From Candidatus Aminicenantota bacterium (GTDB lineage: Bacteria > Acidobacteriota > Aminicenantia > Aminicenantales > UBA4085), in NCBI GenBank assembly GCA_003141555.1, contig PLMN01000012.1:79707-118468 (forward strand): a stretch of DNA of 38,762 bases. Reading direction: 5' to 3'. Below, in pieces: positions 1 through 8,371 of this stretch. A program made the position numbers and the translations under genes. Each line of letters opens with the position of its first letter. Within the stretch, counting starts at the first letter, position 1. The notes beneath the pieces are model-generated. The model searched no databases and had not been told where the DNA came from. It worked only from the letters and a program-made list of their open reading frames with translations.

Positions 1-170
1 CGCCCGCTGGTAGGCTCGACGCGCGTGGTGAGGACGGCGATCGTGGTGGTCTTGCCCGCGCCGTTCGGCCCCACGATCGTCGTCAGCCCGGCCCCCTCGA
101 GCTCGAGCTCCGGGACCCGGAGCTCGAAGCCCTGGTAGCGGTAGACGAGGTTCCGGACGGAAATGCTCAC
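1..170 (-). CDS. ABC transporter ATPase, N-terminal fragment (BtuD/FecE type)
   Basis: Only the first 56 codons are present; the gene runs off the left edge. It starts at a GTG (168-170) whose last bases overlap the TGA of the permease (GTGA overlap), which implies translational coupling. The fragment carries a clear Walker A motif, GPNGAGKTT, about 36 residues in, preceded by the usual beta-strand of an ABC nucleotide-binding domain. Order and overlap with the substrate-binding protein and FecCD-type permease make it the energising ATPase of a metal-chelate (cobalamin, haem or siderophore) importer. Substrate cannot be read from this fragment. Confidence 0.85.
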   Translation of the reverse strand, partial: MSISVRNLVYRYQGFELRVPELELEGAGLTTIVGPNGAGKTTTIAVLTTRVEPTSG

Positions 171-1180
171 AGCCAGAGGCTCCTGGATTTCCGGAGGAGG
201 ACGATGAAAAAGGGGATGCCGATGAGGCTGGTGAAGATCCCGACGGGCAGCTCGAACGAGGCGAGGCTCCGGGCGAGATCGTCGGCCAGGACGAGGTAGC
301 CCGCGCCCAGGGCCGCCGACAGAGGCACTACCCGCCGGTTGTCCACGCCGACCATCATCCGGACGAGGTGCGGCACGAGCAGCCCGACCCAGCCGATGAT
401 GCCGGCGACCGAGGTCGCGGCGGCCGTCATCAGGGTCGCGGTCAGAATCACCAGGATCTTGTCCCTCTTGAGGTTGACGCCCAGGGCCCGGGCCTCTTCG
501 TCGCTCATGGACAAGACGTTCAGCCGCCAGCGCATCAGGATGAGGACGATGATCCCGAGCCCCATCAAGGGCAGGGCGATGGCGAGCTCGCCCCAGCCGG
601 GCCAGGTCATGTTGCCCATGAGCCAGTTGAACAGGGCCTGGAGGGCGTAGGGGCTGGCGAAGTATTCCACGAGAGAGAGAAGGGCGGAGAAGAAGGCCGA
701 GGTGATGACGCCCGTCAGGAGGAGGGAGATGAGGGGCGAATCCGATTTTCGGGAGATGGCCAGGACCACGAGCACGGCGGCCACGGCAAAAACAAACGCC
801 GAGATCTGGGGCGGGAAGGCGGCCCCGAGGAAGACGACGGAGATCGAGGCGCCGAAAGCCGCGCCGGACGAGATCCCGAGAATGGATTCGTTGACCAGCG
901 GGTTCTTGAACAAGGCCTGGAGCGCGGCCCCCGACACCGAGAGCGAAGAGCCGACCATCATGGCCAGGATGAGGCGGGGAAGCCGGACGCTGTAGACGGT
1001 GGCGATGTAGCCGCCGGCGTCGGCGAAACCCTTGGCCAGGGAGGGGAAGACCGGCGAAAGGAGGGCCTTGACGATGTCGCGCGGCGGGATGTGCCAGGAT
1101 CCGATGAAAAGCGAGACGGCAAAGGCTAGGAAGGGGAAAACGACGATCAACAGACTCAGGACCCGCTGCCTTCTAGTCAT
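167..1180 (-). CDS. FecCD/BtuC-family ABC transporter permease
   Basis: Inner-membrane permease of 337 residues, the usual length of the FecCD/BtuC family, with about ten hydrophobic segments. The family signature GAALQALFKNPL followed by LGISSGAAFG is near residue 95-120, and the conserved GLLVPHLVRMM stretch, the coupling region facing the ATPase, is near residue 265. An upstream in-frame ATG at 1282 exists but would overlap the previous gene by 100 bases and adds an arginine-rich non-homologous stretch; the ATG at 1180 overlaps the substrate-binding gene stop by only 8 bases and gives a normal N-terminus (MTRRQRV). It forms an operon with the binding protein upstream and the ATPase downstream. 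Confidence 0.9.
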   Translation of the reverse strand: MTRRQRVLSLLIVVFPFLAFAVSLFIGSWHIPPRDIVKALLSPVFPSLAKGFADAGGYIATVYSVRLPRLILAMMVGSSLSVSGAALQALFKNPLVNESILGISSGAAFGASISVVFLGAAFPPQISAFVFAVAAVLVVLAISRKSDSPLISLLLTGVITSAFFSALLSLVEYFASPYALQALFNWLMGNMTWPGWGELAIALPLMGLGIIVLILMRWRLNVLSMSDEEARALGVNLKRDKILVILTATLMTAAATSVAGIIGWVGLLVPHLVRMMVGVDNRRVVPLSAALGAGYLVLADDLARSLASFELPVGIFTSLIGIPFFIVLLRKSRSLWL

Positions 1181-2378
1181 GGCGCAGCTCCGCCGGCACG
1201 ATGCCTTCCTTCGCCGGGACATCGGCCCACTCCCCGCAACGGAGAATGCCGCAGAGCGTCGAGAACCCGCCCTCGATCCCATAGAAGGCGCGGAACACCT
1301 CGTTCCCCTCGCGGACCAGGTCGAAACCGGGAAATTTGTCGGGGTGGAGGAGCCGGGCCAGGTAGAGCGTCTCGATCGCCACCTCGGCCATGTCCCACCA
1401 GTTCCAGAACCCGAACGTGTAGCGCACCTTCCCGTTCCTGACCGCCTTGACCGAGGCCAGGCGGGGATCGGACCGGACGCTTTCGACCGTGACCTTCCGG
1501 TCCTGGGGCGGGTAGTTGCCGTGGACCAGGATCAGGTCCGGATTCCAGGCGATGAGCCGCTCGACGCTGACCAGCGTATTGATCTCCCCCGGAACGTCCG
1601 GGGCCGACTTCTCGGCGACGTTGATCCCCCCGGCTGCATCGACCGGGTCGTAATGGATCGGGGTCTTGGTCAGCACGCCCCAGAACGACAGGAAAACACG
1701 AGGCTTGGCGCTCTCGGGAATGTCCCGGAGCGCCTCCCGGACGTGCCCGATTCGGGCGTCGAAATAGGCCGTAAGCTCGGCCGCCCGCGCCTCTCGGCCC
1801 AGGATCCTTCCGAGAAGGCCCAGGATTTCGGCCTGGCGGTCGAATCGCCCCATCGAGGCGAGCGCCAGGACGGGAATCGACGTCTTGCGCTGGAGCGACT
1901 CGACGATCTGGCGCTCGAACGGCGAGGCGAAGATGAGGTCCGGCTTCAAGCGGAAGATCTCCTCCACGTTGACCCCGTTTTCGGACATCGAGACGAGAGG
2001 CAGGCGCGCCCCCGCCGGATAGATGATCCCGAACAGGTGGTCCTGGGTCCGGAGCGCGTATTCGATGCCGACCAGCCGGTCTCCGGCCCCGAGCGAGATG
2101 ATCATCCGCGAGATTTCGGGCTGGATGGACACGATGCGCCCGACCCTGGCCGGCAGGGCGACCGTTCGGCCCAGATCGTCCCGGACGGTCCAAGGGGCCT
2201 GGGGCGGGGTCCGGGGCCGGGCTTTCGCGGCGGAACCGGACATCGTCCGGGCGGGGTCCAAGGCCCCGGTCGACCGGGCCGATTCGGTCGTCAAGGACGA
2301 TTCGATCGACTCGGTCGTCGCAGACGTCGCCGACGCCGCGAGGGCCAGGACGGTGATGACGATATGGAGGACGCGCAT
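1173..2378 (-). CDS. Periplasmic substrate-binding protein of metal-chelate ABC importer (BtuF/FecB type)
   Basis: A 401-residue protein beginning with a short basic-hydrophobic signal sequence (MRVLHIVITVLALAASATSA). The body begins VRDDLGRTVALP, the typical opening of the TroA/BtuF helical-backbone fold, and contains ISLGAGDRLVGI and VNVEEIFRLKPDLI, characteristic of cobalamin, haem or ferric-siderophore binding proteins. The longer reading frame from 2480 is rejected because the signal peptide begins at 2378. A TATAAT element lies at 2399-2394. The gene leads the operon with permease and ATPase. Ligand is not determined by sequence; corrinoid is plausible because a B12-binding radical SAM protein is nearby, but that is only inference. 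Confidence 0.88.
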   Translation of the reverse strand: MRVLHIVITVLALAASATSATTESIESSLTTESARSTGALDPARTMSGSAAKARPRTPPQAPWTVRDDLGRTVALPARVGRIVSIQPEISRMIISLGAGDRLVGIEYALRTQDHLFGIIYPAGARLPLVSMSENGVNVEEIFRLKPDLIFASPFERQIVESLQRKTSIPVLALASMGRFDRQAEILGLLGRILGREARAAELTAYFDARIGHVREALRDIPESAKPRVFLSFWGVLTKTPIHYDPVDAAGGINVAEKSAPDVPGEINTLVSVERLIAWNPDLILVHGNYPPQDRKVTVESVRSDPRLASVKAVRNGKVRYTFGFWNWWDMAEVAIETLYLARLLHPDKFPGFDLVREGNEVFRAFYGIEGGFSTLCGILRCGEWADVPAKEGIVPAELRHD

Positions 2379-2393
2379 GATGATAAGCGATCT

Positions 2394-2422
2394 ATTATAG
2401 GGAATCCGCCGCGGAAAAGAAA
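2394..2422 (-). promoter_or_regulatory. Putative sigma-70 promoter of the ABC importer operon
   Basis: On the minus strand a perfect TATAAT (2399-2394) is preceded, 17 bases upstream, by a weak -35 (TTTCTT, 2422-2417). The predicted start of transcription lies about 10 bases before the ATG at 2378, so the leader would be very short. No Shine-Dalgarno sequence is obvious. Confidence 0.4.
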
Positions 2423-2427
2423 TCCGT

Positions 2428-2877
2428 TCAGTTTTCAGGAATGGGGGGCCAACCTTTCTTCCGGGCGATGAAGCCTTCAACCTTGCGGAGAACGATGAGC
2501 GTGATGACGATGACGGCCGTGAAGATCGCGGCCAGAAGGTAATAGCCCGCCCCCAGGATAAGCCCCATCCCGGCCACGGCCCAGATCGTCGAGGCCGTGG
2601 TCAAGCCGTGGACGGCGCCCCGTGACTGGATGATGGCCCCGGCGCCCAGGAACCCGACGCCGGTGATGACCCCGGCCGCCATCCTCATCGCCTCGCCGCT
2701 GAGGTCCTTTCCCCCGATTTGAAGCTGGGAGAGGGCCATCATCATGGTCGAGCTGGCGCAGATGAGGATGTTGGTCCGCAGTCCCGCCGGCTTGCGGCTG
2801 GTCTCGCGCTCGAGCCCGACCGCCCCGCCGAACAGGATGGACAGGAGGAGCTTCAGGGTGATTTCACCGATGTACAT
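2428..2877 (-). CDS. MgtC/SapB-family membrane protein
   Basis: A 149-residue membrane protein with four or five predicted transmembrane segments. The family motifs are present: GGAVGLERE with KPAGLRTNIL near residues 18-36, and GVGFLGAGAII near residue 73, then LTTASTIWAVAGMG. MgtC-like proteins are linked to Mg2+ homeostasis and F-ATPase modulation in pathogens; in environmental bacteria the role is usually unknown. A GGGAG ribosome-binding site precedes the ATG by about nine bases. The gene is on the same strand as the ABC importer but separated from it by about 50 bases, so co-transcription is possible. It lacks the C-terminal ACT-like domain of long MgtC forms. Confidence 0.88.
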   Translation of the reverse strand: MYIGEITLKLLLSILFGGAVGLERETSRKPAGLRTNILICASSTMMMALSQLQIGGKDLSGEAMRMAAGVITGVGFLGAGAIIQSRGAVHGLTTASTIWAVAGMGLILGAGYYLLAAIFTAVIVITLIVLRKVEGFIARKKGWPPIPEN

Positions 2878-3029
2878 GGCCGTTCTCCCTTCGAAGGATG
2901 GCTTTACTTTATCATATTTCCCCCCTTCAGGGGACTACCGCCCTGCGGACTGGAGCGGGCGAAGGGAGTTTTCTCCCCGGGCATGGCCTTCAAAATCCTG
3001 GGGGAACATGGTAAGATGAACGGCTTGAC

Positions 3030-4061
3030 ATGAAAAAAAAGTGGATTCGCGCCGCCCTCATCATCCTCGTGATGGCCGGTTTGCTTTTCCTGTCCTTCCG
3101 GAAGGTGAATTGGGCCGACGCTTACCGGTTCGGCATCCGCATCTCCCTGCCGGCCCTGGTCCTCGTGCTGGCTTTGGTCCCGCTCCATATGCTCACCCGC
3201 TCCGTGCGTTGGAAATACCTCCTGATCCACGAGAAGCGGGACGTGAAATTGAGGAACCTCCTGTCGGCGACCGCGATCGGCTTCGCCGTTTCCTACATCC
3301 TGCCGGGGCGGGTGGGGGAGATCGTCCGGCCGCTCTACCTGGCCCGCAAGGAGAACGTCAGGCCGGGGTTCGTCCTTGGGACGATCGTCGTCGAGAGGAT
3401 TTTCGACGTCATGACCATGTGCGCCCTGCTCGGGATCTTTCTGTTGGCCCGGCCCCTGATCGCCGCGGATTTTCTGATCAAGCCCGAAGCGGCCAAAATC
3501 CTGAACTTTTGGGGTCTGATCGGGGTGGCGTCCTCCATCGTCCTCATGGCCCTCTGCCTGTTGTTCTTTTTCTTCCGGGAGAAAGCTTTGGGCCTGGCCT
3601 CCCGCGTCCTCAGGCCCTTTCTCCCGGCCCGTTTACTGGAGAAAGTCCTGAAGCTCCTCCACGAGTTCATCGATGGCTTGAAATTCTTCCATTCGCTCGG
3701 GACCATGCTGATCTATATCGGTCTCTCGTTCGTCGTCTGGCTGGGCATCATCCTGTTCTACTGGGTATTTTTCCGGGCCTACGGGCTTTCTCTGCCCTAC
3801 GTCCTCCTGATCCCCTACGTCTTTGTCACGGGCGTCGGGGCGTCCATCCCCACACCGGGCATGGTCGGGGGGTTCGAATGGTTCAGCATCCTGGGGCTGA
3901 CCACGCTCTTCGGGATCGACGCCAACCAGGCGGCCGGCCTGACCATCGTCGTCCATGCTCTGCAGCTTGTGGTGACTTGCCTCCTCGGCTATGCTATATT
4001 GTGGAAAGAGGGGTTGAGCGTGTTCCAGTTGAGGAAACTCGGGGAGACGACGAAGCCATGA
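3030..4061 (+). CDS. YbhN/UPF0104-type membrane protein (lysylphosphatidylglycerol synthase TM-region family)
   Basis: A 343-residue polytopic membrane protein with about eight hydrophobic helices. Motifs of the LPG_synthase_TM family are visible: RSVRWKYLL near residue 58, GFAVSYILPGRVGEIVRP near residue 88-106 and GVGASIPTPGMVGGFEW near residue 265-285. Family members are the flippase part of MprF or stand-alone proteins tied to lipid or glycan handling; the substrate here is unknown. The terminal codons overlap the start of nrdR by four bases (ATGA), so the two are translated together, although no functional link is known. Confidence 0.85.
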   Translation: MKKKWIRAALIILVMAGLLFLSFRKVNWADAYRFGIRISLPALVLVLALVPLHMLTRSVRWKYLLIHEKRDVKLRNLLSATAIGFAVSYILPGRVGEIVRPLYLARKENVRPGFVLGTIVVERIFDVMTMCALLGIFLLARPLIAADFLIKPEAAKILNFWGLIGVASSIVLMALCLLFFFFREKALGLASRVLRPFLPARLLEKVLKLLHEFIDGLKFFHSLGTMLIYIGLSFVVWLGIILFYWVFFRAYGLSLPYVLLIPYVFVTGVGASIPTPGMVGGFEWFSILGLTTLFGIDANQAAGLTIVVHALQLVVTCLLGYAILWKEGLSVFQLRKLGETTKP

Positions 4062-4513
4062 GATGCCCGTATTGCAACCACCTTGAGAGCAAGGTCATCG
4101 ACTCCCGCGAGAGCAAGAAGGGCCAGTCCATCCGCCGCCGCCGGGAATGCCTGTCCTGCGAGCACCGGTTCACGACCTACGAAAAGATCGAAGAAATTCC
4201 GTATATGATCGTCAAGAAAGACGGCACGCGCCAGCTTTTCGACCGCCAGAAGCTCCTCAAGGGGATGCTCAAAGCCTGCGAAAAGCGGCCGATCGCCATC
4301 CGTCGCCTCGAGGAGATCGTCGAGGAGATCGAAAGCCGGCTCCAGGAGCGCCCCGACAAGGAAATGAAGGCCGCCGAGATCGGCCAGCTCGTCATGGACC
4401 GGCTCAGGGACCTCGACAAGGTGGCCTATGTCCGGTTCGCCTCGGTCTACCGCGAGTTCCGGGACGTAATCGAGTTCAAGCATGAGCTGGACGGCCTCCT
4501 CCAGGGGAAATAA
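4058..4513 (+). CDS. nrdR: Transcriptional repressor NrdR
   Basis: NrdR represses ribonucleotide reductase genes in response to the ATP/dATP balance. The 151-residue protein has the normal length and both domains: an N-terminal zinc ribbon with CPYC at residues 3-6 and CLSC about 28 residues later (RRRECLSCEHRFTTYE between), then an ATP-cone domain beginning IVKKDGTRQLFDRQKL. The start overlaps the previous stop by four bases. No NrdR box could be assigned in the window, so its targets lie elsewhere. Very secure identification. Confidence 0.97.
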   Translation: MRCPYCNHLESKVIDSRESKKGQSIRRRRECLSCEHRFTTYEKIEEIPYMIVKKDGTRQLFDRQKLLKGMLKACEKRPIAIRRLEEIVEEIESRLQERPDKEMKAAEIGQLVMDRLRDLDKVAYVRFASVYREFRDVIEFKHELDGLLQGK

Positions 4514-4537
4514 TCCCGCTTTTCCCGCTCTCCGAAT

Positions 4538-4566
4538 TTGACAAAACCGCATTCCGGTATTAAATT
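4538..4566 (+). promoter_or_regulatory. Sigma-70-like promoter of the hsp20-lon pair
   Basis: A consensus TTGACA (4538-4543) is followed after 17 bases by TAAATT (4561-4566). Predicted transcription begins about 40 bases before the Hsp20 ATG. No CIRCE inverted repeat or sigma-32-like box was seen, so heat control, if any, is not visible here. Confidence 0.65.
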
Positions 4567-4611
4567 CTAAAGTCGCGCTCCGGAAGCCCCATCCGGCAGG
4601 GACGGAAAACC

Positions 4612-5067
4612 ATGACGATAAAACGCATACGCCCGGTGACCCGAGTGGCTCGGATCGAGGGCGAAGTCCGCCGCCTGATGCGCCTGGCGCTGTCGGACCG
4701 GGCCGAGGATGTCGAGCTGCGGGGAGGGTGGATCCCGGTCGTCGACATCTACGAGACCGAGGATGATCTGGTCGTCGAGACCGAGCTCCCGGGCCTGGCA
4801 ACGAAAGACGTCGTCGTTTCGCTTTCGGTGAGCCGGATCGAGATCCGGGGCGTCAAGAAGGAAGCCTCGATCGCTTCGGGGCTGCGGTATCTCCGCCTGG
4901 AGCGCGAATACGGGGCGTTCCAGCGGAGCGTCGCCCTCCCGTGCGCGGTCTCGCCCGAGAAGACCCGGGCGATCCTCGAGAACGGCGTCCTCATCGTCTA
5001 TATCCGGAAGCTGCGCGGCGCCCGCGACCGGGACATCGTCGTCAAGATCAAGAAAACCGAAGACTGA
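4612..5067 (+). CDS. Small heat shock protein, Hsp20/alpha-crystallin family
   Basis: A 151-residue ATP-independent holdase chaperone. The alpha-crystallin domain runs from about residue 42 to 140: it opens VVDIYETEDDLVVETELPGL, has the typical EYGAFQRSVALP strand near residue 103, and ends with GVLIVYIRK, the GVLxxxxPK-like motif with arginine in place of proline. The short C-terminal tail lacks an obvious IxI/V motif, though IVVKI could serve. It lies ten bases ahead of lon and probably shares its transcript, coupling substrate holding with proteolysis. Confidence 0.93.
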   Translation: MTIKRIRPVTRVARIEGEVRRLMRLALSDRAEDVELRGGWIPVVDIYETEDDLVVETELPGLATKDVVVSLSVSRIEIRGVKKEASIASGLRYLRLEREYGAFQRSVALPCAVSPEKTRAILENGVLIVYIRKLRGARDRDIVVKIKKTED

Positions 5068-5077
5068 TCCGGAGGAT

Positions 5078-7465
5078 ATGATGGCTGAGAAAGATAACAA
5101 GAGCCCCGAGGGGCTCGAAGAGCTGATCGAGGAGAAGGAGGCCAAGCTCGTCGTGCCCGAGCGGCTGCCCGTCCTGCTGCTCCGGGACATCGTGGTGTTC
5201 CCGTTCATGATCGTGCCCCTGTTCGTCGGGCGCGACAAGTCCAAGACGGCGATCGACGTCGCCCTGTCGTCCCACCGGATGATCCTCCTCCTGACCCAGA
5301 AGGACGTGGAGACCGAGGACCCGAAGCGGGACGAAGTCTACGACATGGGCACGGTCGCCCTGATCATGCGGATGCTCAAGCTGCCGGACGGCCGGATTCG
5401 CATCCTGGCCCAGGGCCTGAACCGGGCGAAGATCGAGAGCTTCGAGGAAGAGAATGGGCACATGGTCGCCCGCGTCACCAATGTCACCGAGGCCGAAGGC
5501 TCCGAGAAGACGCTCGAGGGCGAGGCGCTCGTCCGCAACGTCCGCTCGGGACTGGAGAAAGCCACGTCGCTCGGCAAGACCATCCCCCCCGAGGTGCTGA
5601 TCATCGCGGCCAACGTGGAAGATCCCGGCCGCCTGGCCGACCTGACCGCGGCCAACCTCGAGCTCAAGGTGCCGGAAGCCCAGGCCATCCTGGAGATCAC
5701 CGACCCGGTCCAGCGCCTGAAGAAGATCCACGAGCTCCTGGCCAAGGAGCTCGAAATCCTCGATGTCCAGTCGCGCATTTCGACCGAGGCCAAGGGCGAG
5801 ATGGACAAGCTCCAGCGCCAGTATTTCCTCCGCCAGCAGATGAAGGCCATTCAGAAGGAACTCGGCGAGGGCAACGAGCTTCAGGAAGAGATCAAGGGCT
5901 ATCAGGACAAGCTCAAGAAGCTCAAGATCGCCGACGAGGTCCGCGAGGAGCTCGACAAGCAGATCGTCCGCCTGGCCCAGATGCACCCGGAGTCGGCCGA
6001 AACGACCGTCGTCCGTAATTATCTGGACTGGATGTTCGCCTTGCCCTGGGACAAGGGGACGGTCGATAACCTCGACCTCAAGAAGGCCCGGTCGATCCTG
6101 GACGGCGACCACTACGGGCTGGAGAAGATCAAGGAGCGCATCCTCGAGTACCTGGCCGTCCGGTCGCTCTCGAAGAAGATCAAGGGCCCGATCCTGTGCT
6201 TCGTCGGGCCGCCGGGTGTCGGCAAGACCTCGCTCGGGCGGTCGATCGCCCGGGCCTTGGGCCGGGAGTTCATCCGCATCTCGCTCGGTGGGATCCGGGA
6301 CGAGGCCGAGATCCGGGGCCACCGGCGGACATACGTCGGCGCCCTGCCCGGCCGCATCATCCAGGGATTGCGCCGGGCCGGATCGAACAACCCGGTCTTC
6401 ATGATGGACGAGGTGGACAAGATCGGGGCCGATTTCCGGGGCGACCCGTCCTCCGCCCTCCTCGAGGTCCTTGACCCCGAGCAGAACTACTCCTTCCGGG
6501 ACCACTATCTCGGCGTGCCGTTCGACCTCTCCAAGGTCATGTTCATCACCACGGCCAACCTCCTGGATCCCATCCAGCCCGCCTTCCGCGACCGGATGGA
6601 GATCATCCAGCTCCCGGGCTACACCGAGGAGGAGAAGCTCCAGATCGCCGTCCGGCACCTCGTGCCCAAACAGATCCAGGAAAACGCCCTGACGTCCAAG
6701 CTCATCGACATCTCGAGCGGCGCGATCAAGCGGATCATCGCCGGCTACACGCGCGAAGCCGGCGTGCGGAACCTGGAGCGGGAGATCGCCTCGGTCTGCC
6801 GCAAGACCGCCCGCAAGGTGGCCGAGGGCAAGCGGCAGCGCCACCGGATCACGTCCCAGAACGTCGAGACCTATCTCGGGCCGCCGAAGATCTTCAAGGA
6901 TGAGGTCCAGAAGAAAGACCAGGTGGGCGTGGCGACGGGGGTTGCCTGGACCGCGGCCGGCGGCGAGATCCTGTTCGTCGAGGCGATGAAGATGCCCGGC
7001 AAAGGCGGGCTGTCGCTGACCGGCTCCCTGGGCGACGTCATGAAGGAGAGCGCCCACGCCGCGCTGAGCTACGCCCGGGCCCATGCCAAGGAGCTGGGCA
7101 TCAACGCCAAGATGTTCTCCCAAAACGATTTCCACATCCACATTCCCGAGGGCGCGATCCCGAAGGACGGCCCGTCGGCGGGTATCACCATGGCCACTTC
7201 CCTGATCTCGGCCTGCACGAACCGGAAAATCCGCTGGGACGTGGCCATGACCGGGGAGATCACCCTCCGGGGGAACGTGCTGCCGATCGGGGGGGTCAAG
7301 GAAAAAGTGCTGGCCGCCCAGAGGGCGGGCATGACGGTCATGATCCTGCCCGCGGCGAACAAGAAGGACCTGATCGACATCCCGAAGGCGATCGCCAAGC
7401 AGATGGAGTTCCGCTTCGTGGAGGACATCAACCAGGTCTTCGCGATCGCGCTGAAGAAGAGATAG
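5078..7465 (+). CDS. lon: ATP-dependent protease Lon
   Basis: A cytoplasmic AAA+ serine protease of 795 residues, normal LonA length. The N-terminal substrate-recognition domain (about 25-230) opens ERLPVLLLRDIVVFPFM. The AAA+ module has Walker A GPPGVGKTS near residue 377 and Walker B VFMMDEVDKIG. The protease domain has the catalytic serine in PKDGPSAG (S700) and lysine in GGVKEKVLAA (K741). An excellent ribosome-binding site (GGAGG) precedes two tandem ATGs (5078 and 5081). It probably forms an operon with the Hsp20 gene, and converges on dapF with a short hairpin-bearing gap. Confidence 0.97.
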   Translation: MMAEKDNKSPEGLEELIEEKEAKLVVPERLPVLLLRDIVVFPFMIVPLFVGRDKSKTAIDVALSSHRMILLLTQKDVETEDPKRDEVYDMGTVALIMRMLKLPDGRIRILAQGLNRAKIESFEEENGHMVARVTNVTEAEGSEKTLEGEALVRNVRSGLEKATSLGKTIPPEVLIIAANVEDPGRLADLTAANLELKVPEAQAILEITDPVQRLKKIHELLAKELEILDVQSRISTEAKGEMDKLQRQYFLRQQMKAIQKELGEGNELQEEIKGYQDKLKKLKIADEVREELDKQIVRLAQMHPESAETTVVRNYLDWMFALPWDKGTVDNLDLKKARSILDGDHYGLEKIKERILEYLAVRSLSKKIKGPILCFVGPPGVGKTSLGRSIARALGREFIRISLGGIRDEAEIRGHRRTYVGALPGRIIQGLRRAGSNNPVFMMDEVDKIGADFRGDPSSALLEVLDPEQNYSFRDHYLGVPFDLSKVMFITTANLLDPIQPAFRDRMEIIQLPGYTEEEKLQIAVRHLVPKQIQENALTSKLIDISSGAIKRIIAGYTREAGVRNLEREIASVCRKTARKVAEGKRQRHRITSQNVETYLGPPKIFKDEVQKKDQVGVATGVAWTAAGGEILFVEAMKMPGKGGLSLTGSLGDVMKESAHAALSYARAHAKELGINAKMFSQNDFHIHIPEGAIPKDGPSAGITMATSLISACTNRKIRWDVAMTGEITLRGNVLPIGGVKEKVLAAQRAGMTVMILPAANKKDLIDIPKAIAKQMEFRFVEDINQVFAIALKKR

Positions 7466-7516
7466 CCACGTCCGGCCCGGGCGCCGGTCCTCCGCCCCGT
7501 CACATGGGCGGGGGGA

Positions 7517-8371
7517 TCAATTGAACAGGAACGACCCGACGAAGGCGAATTCCGCCGGGCCGGTCTGGAAGACCTTTTCGCCGTCCCCGGCCCATTCCAC
7601 GAGGGCGGTGCCCATGCTTGTCCGGACTTTGACCTTGGGGTCGGTCAGGTTCTTGAGGATGGCTGCCACCGCCGCCCCGCACGAGCCGCTCCCCGAGGAC
7701 AGCGTCTCGCCGACGCCCCGCTCCCAGAACAGGATCTCGATCTCCCCGCGGCTCAGGACCCGGACGAACTCGACGTTCGTCCGGCGGGGGAAGAAAGGGT
7801 GGGATTCGATCTCCTGTCCCCCCTGGTGCCATTCGATCCGGGCCGGGAACTCATCCACGAACACGACGCAGTGGGGGTTGCCCATCGAGACGACCGTGAC
7901 CGGGTAGGCCCTGTTGCTGATCATGAGGGGGTAATCGATGATCCGGTCGTGCTCCGCGCCGTCGTCGAACGGGATATCCCGCGAGGCGAAGCGTGGGATC
8001 CCCATCTCGATCCGGAAGGTGAACACGCTCTCCTTGCGCCCGATGAACGCGCACTCCCGCTCACCCGCCGGGGTGGAAAACAGGATCCGGGGGGGATCGA
8101 CCTTCTGCTGAGAGTAGAGGTAGGCCGCGGCGCAGCGCAGGCCGTTGCCCGAGATCTCGGCCTCGGAGCCGTCGGCGTTGAAAATCCGGAAGGCGGCCAG
8201 CCCCCGGGCCCGGTCCTTGACCGAGATGAGGAGCATGCCGTCGGCCCCGACGCCGGTGTGGCGCTCACAGATCTTGCGGGCCAGGTCCTCGTAGCCCCCC
8301 GTCTCGGCGACGAGGTCCTGATCGACGATCAGGAAGTCGTTGCCCAGAGCGTGGAACTTCGTGAACTTCAT
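7517..8371 (-). CDS. dapF: Diaminopimelate epimerase
   Basis: Converts LL- to meso-diaminopimelate for lysine and peptidoglycan synthesis. Family-length protein (284 residues) with both catalytic cysteines in their motifs: ISGNGLRC (C80) and SSGSGSCGAA (C231). The N-terminal FHALGNDFLIVD and the substrate-binding GNPHCVVFV near residue 164 are also present. The ATG directly follows the htrA stop codon (TGAATG), so the two are almost surely co-transcribed and translationally coupled. No pyridoxal phosphate site is expected or seen. Confidence 0.96.
   Translation of the reverse strand: MKFTKFHALGNDFLIVDQDLVAETGGYEDLARKICERHTGVGADGMLLISVKDRARGLAAFRIFNADGSEAEISGNGLRCAAAYLYSQQKVDPPRILFSTPAGERECAFIGRKESVFTFRIEMGIPRFASRDIPFDDGAEHDRIIDYPLMISNRAYPVTVVSMGNPHCVVFVDEFPARIEWHQGGQEIESHPFFPRRTNVEFVRVLSRGEIEILFWERGVGETLSSGSGSCGAAVAAILKNLTDPKVKVRTSMGTALVEWAGDGEKVFQTGPAEFAFVGSFLFN

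Noticed and set aside
368-1129. Long plus-strand frame opposite the ABC permease
   Set aside because: Composition is the mirror of a GC-rich coding strand (Gly, Arg, Glu, Asp, His rich) with no domain; the permease on the other strand is clearly real.
5048-7141. 697-codon minus-strand frame opposite lon
   Set aside because: Antisense shadow of lon with low-complexity Leu/Asp/Gly/Arg sequence and no ribosome-binding site or motif.
7490-7513. Hairpin between lon and dapF as a terminator
   Set aside because: A short GCCC/GGGC stem with an 8-base loop and no U-run on either side; too weak to call.
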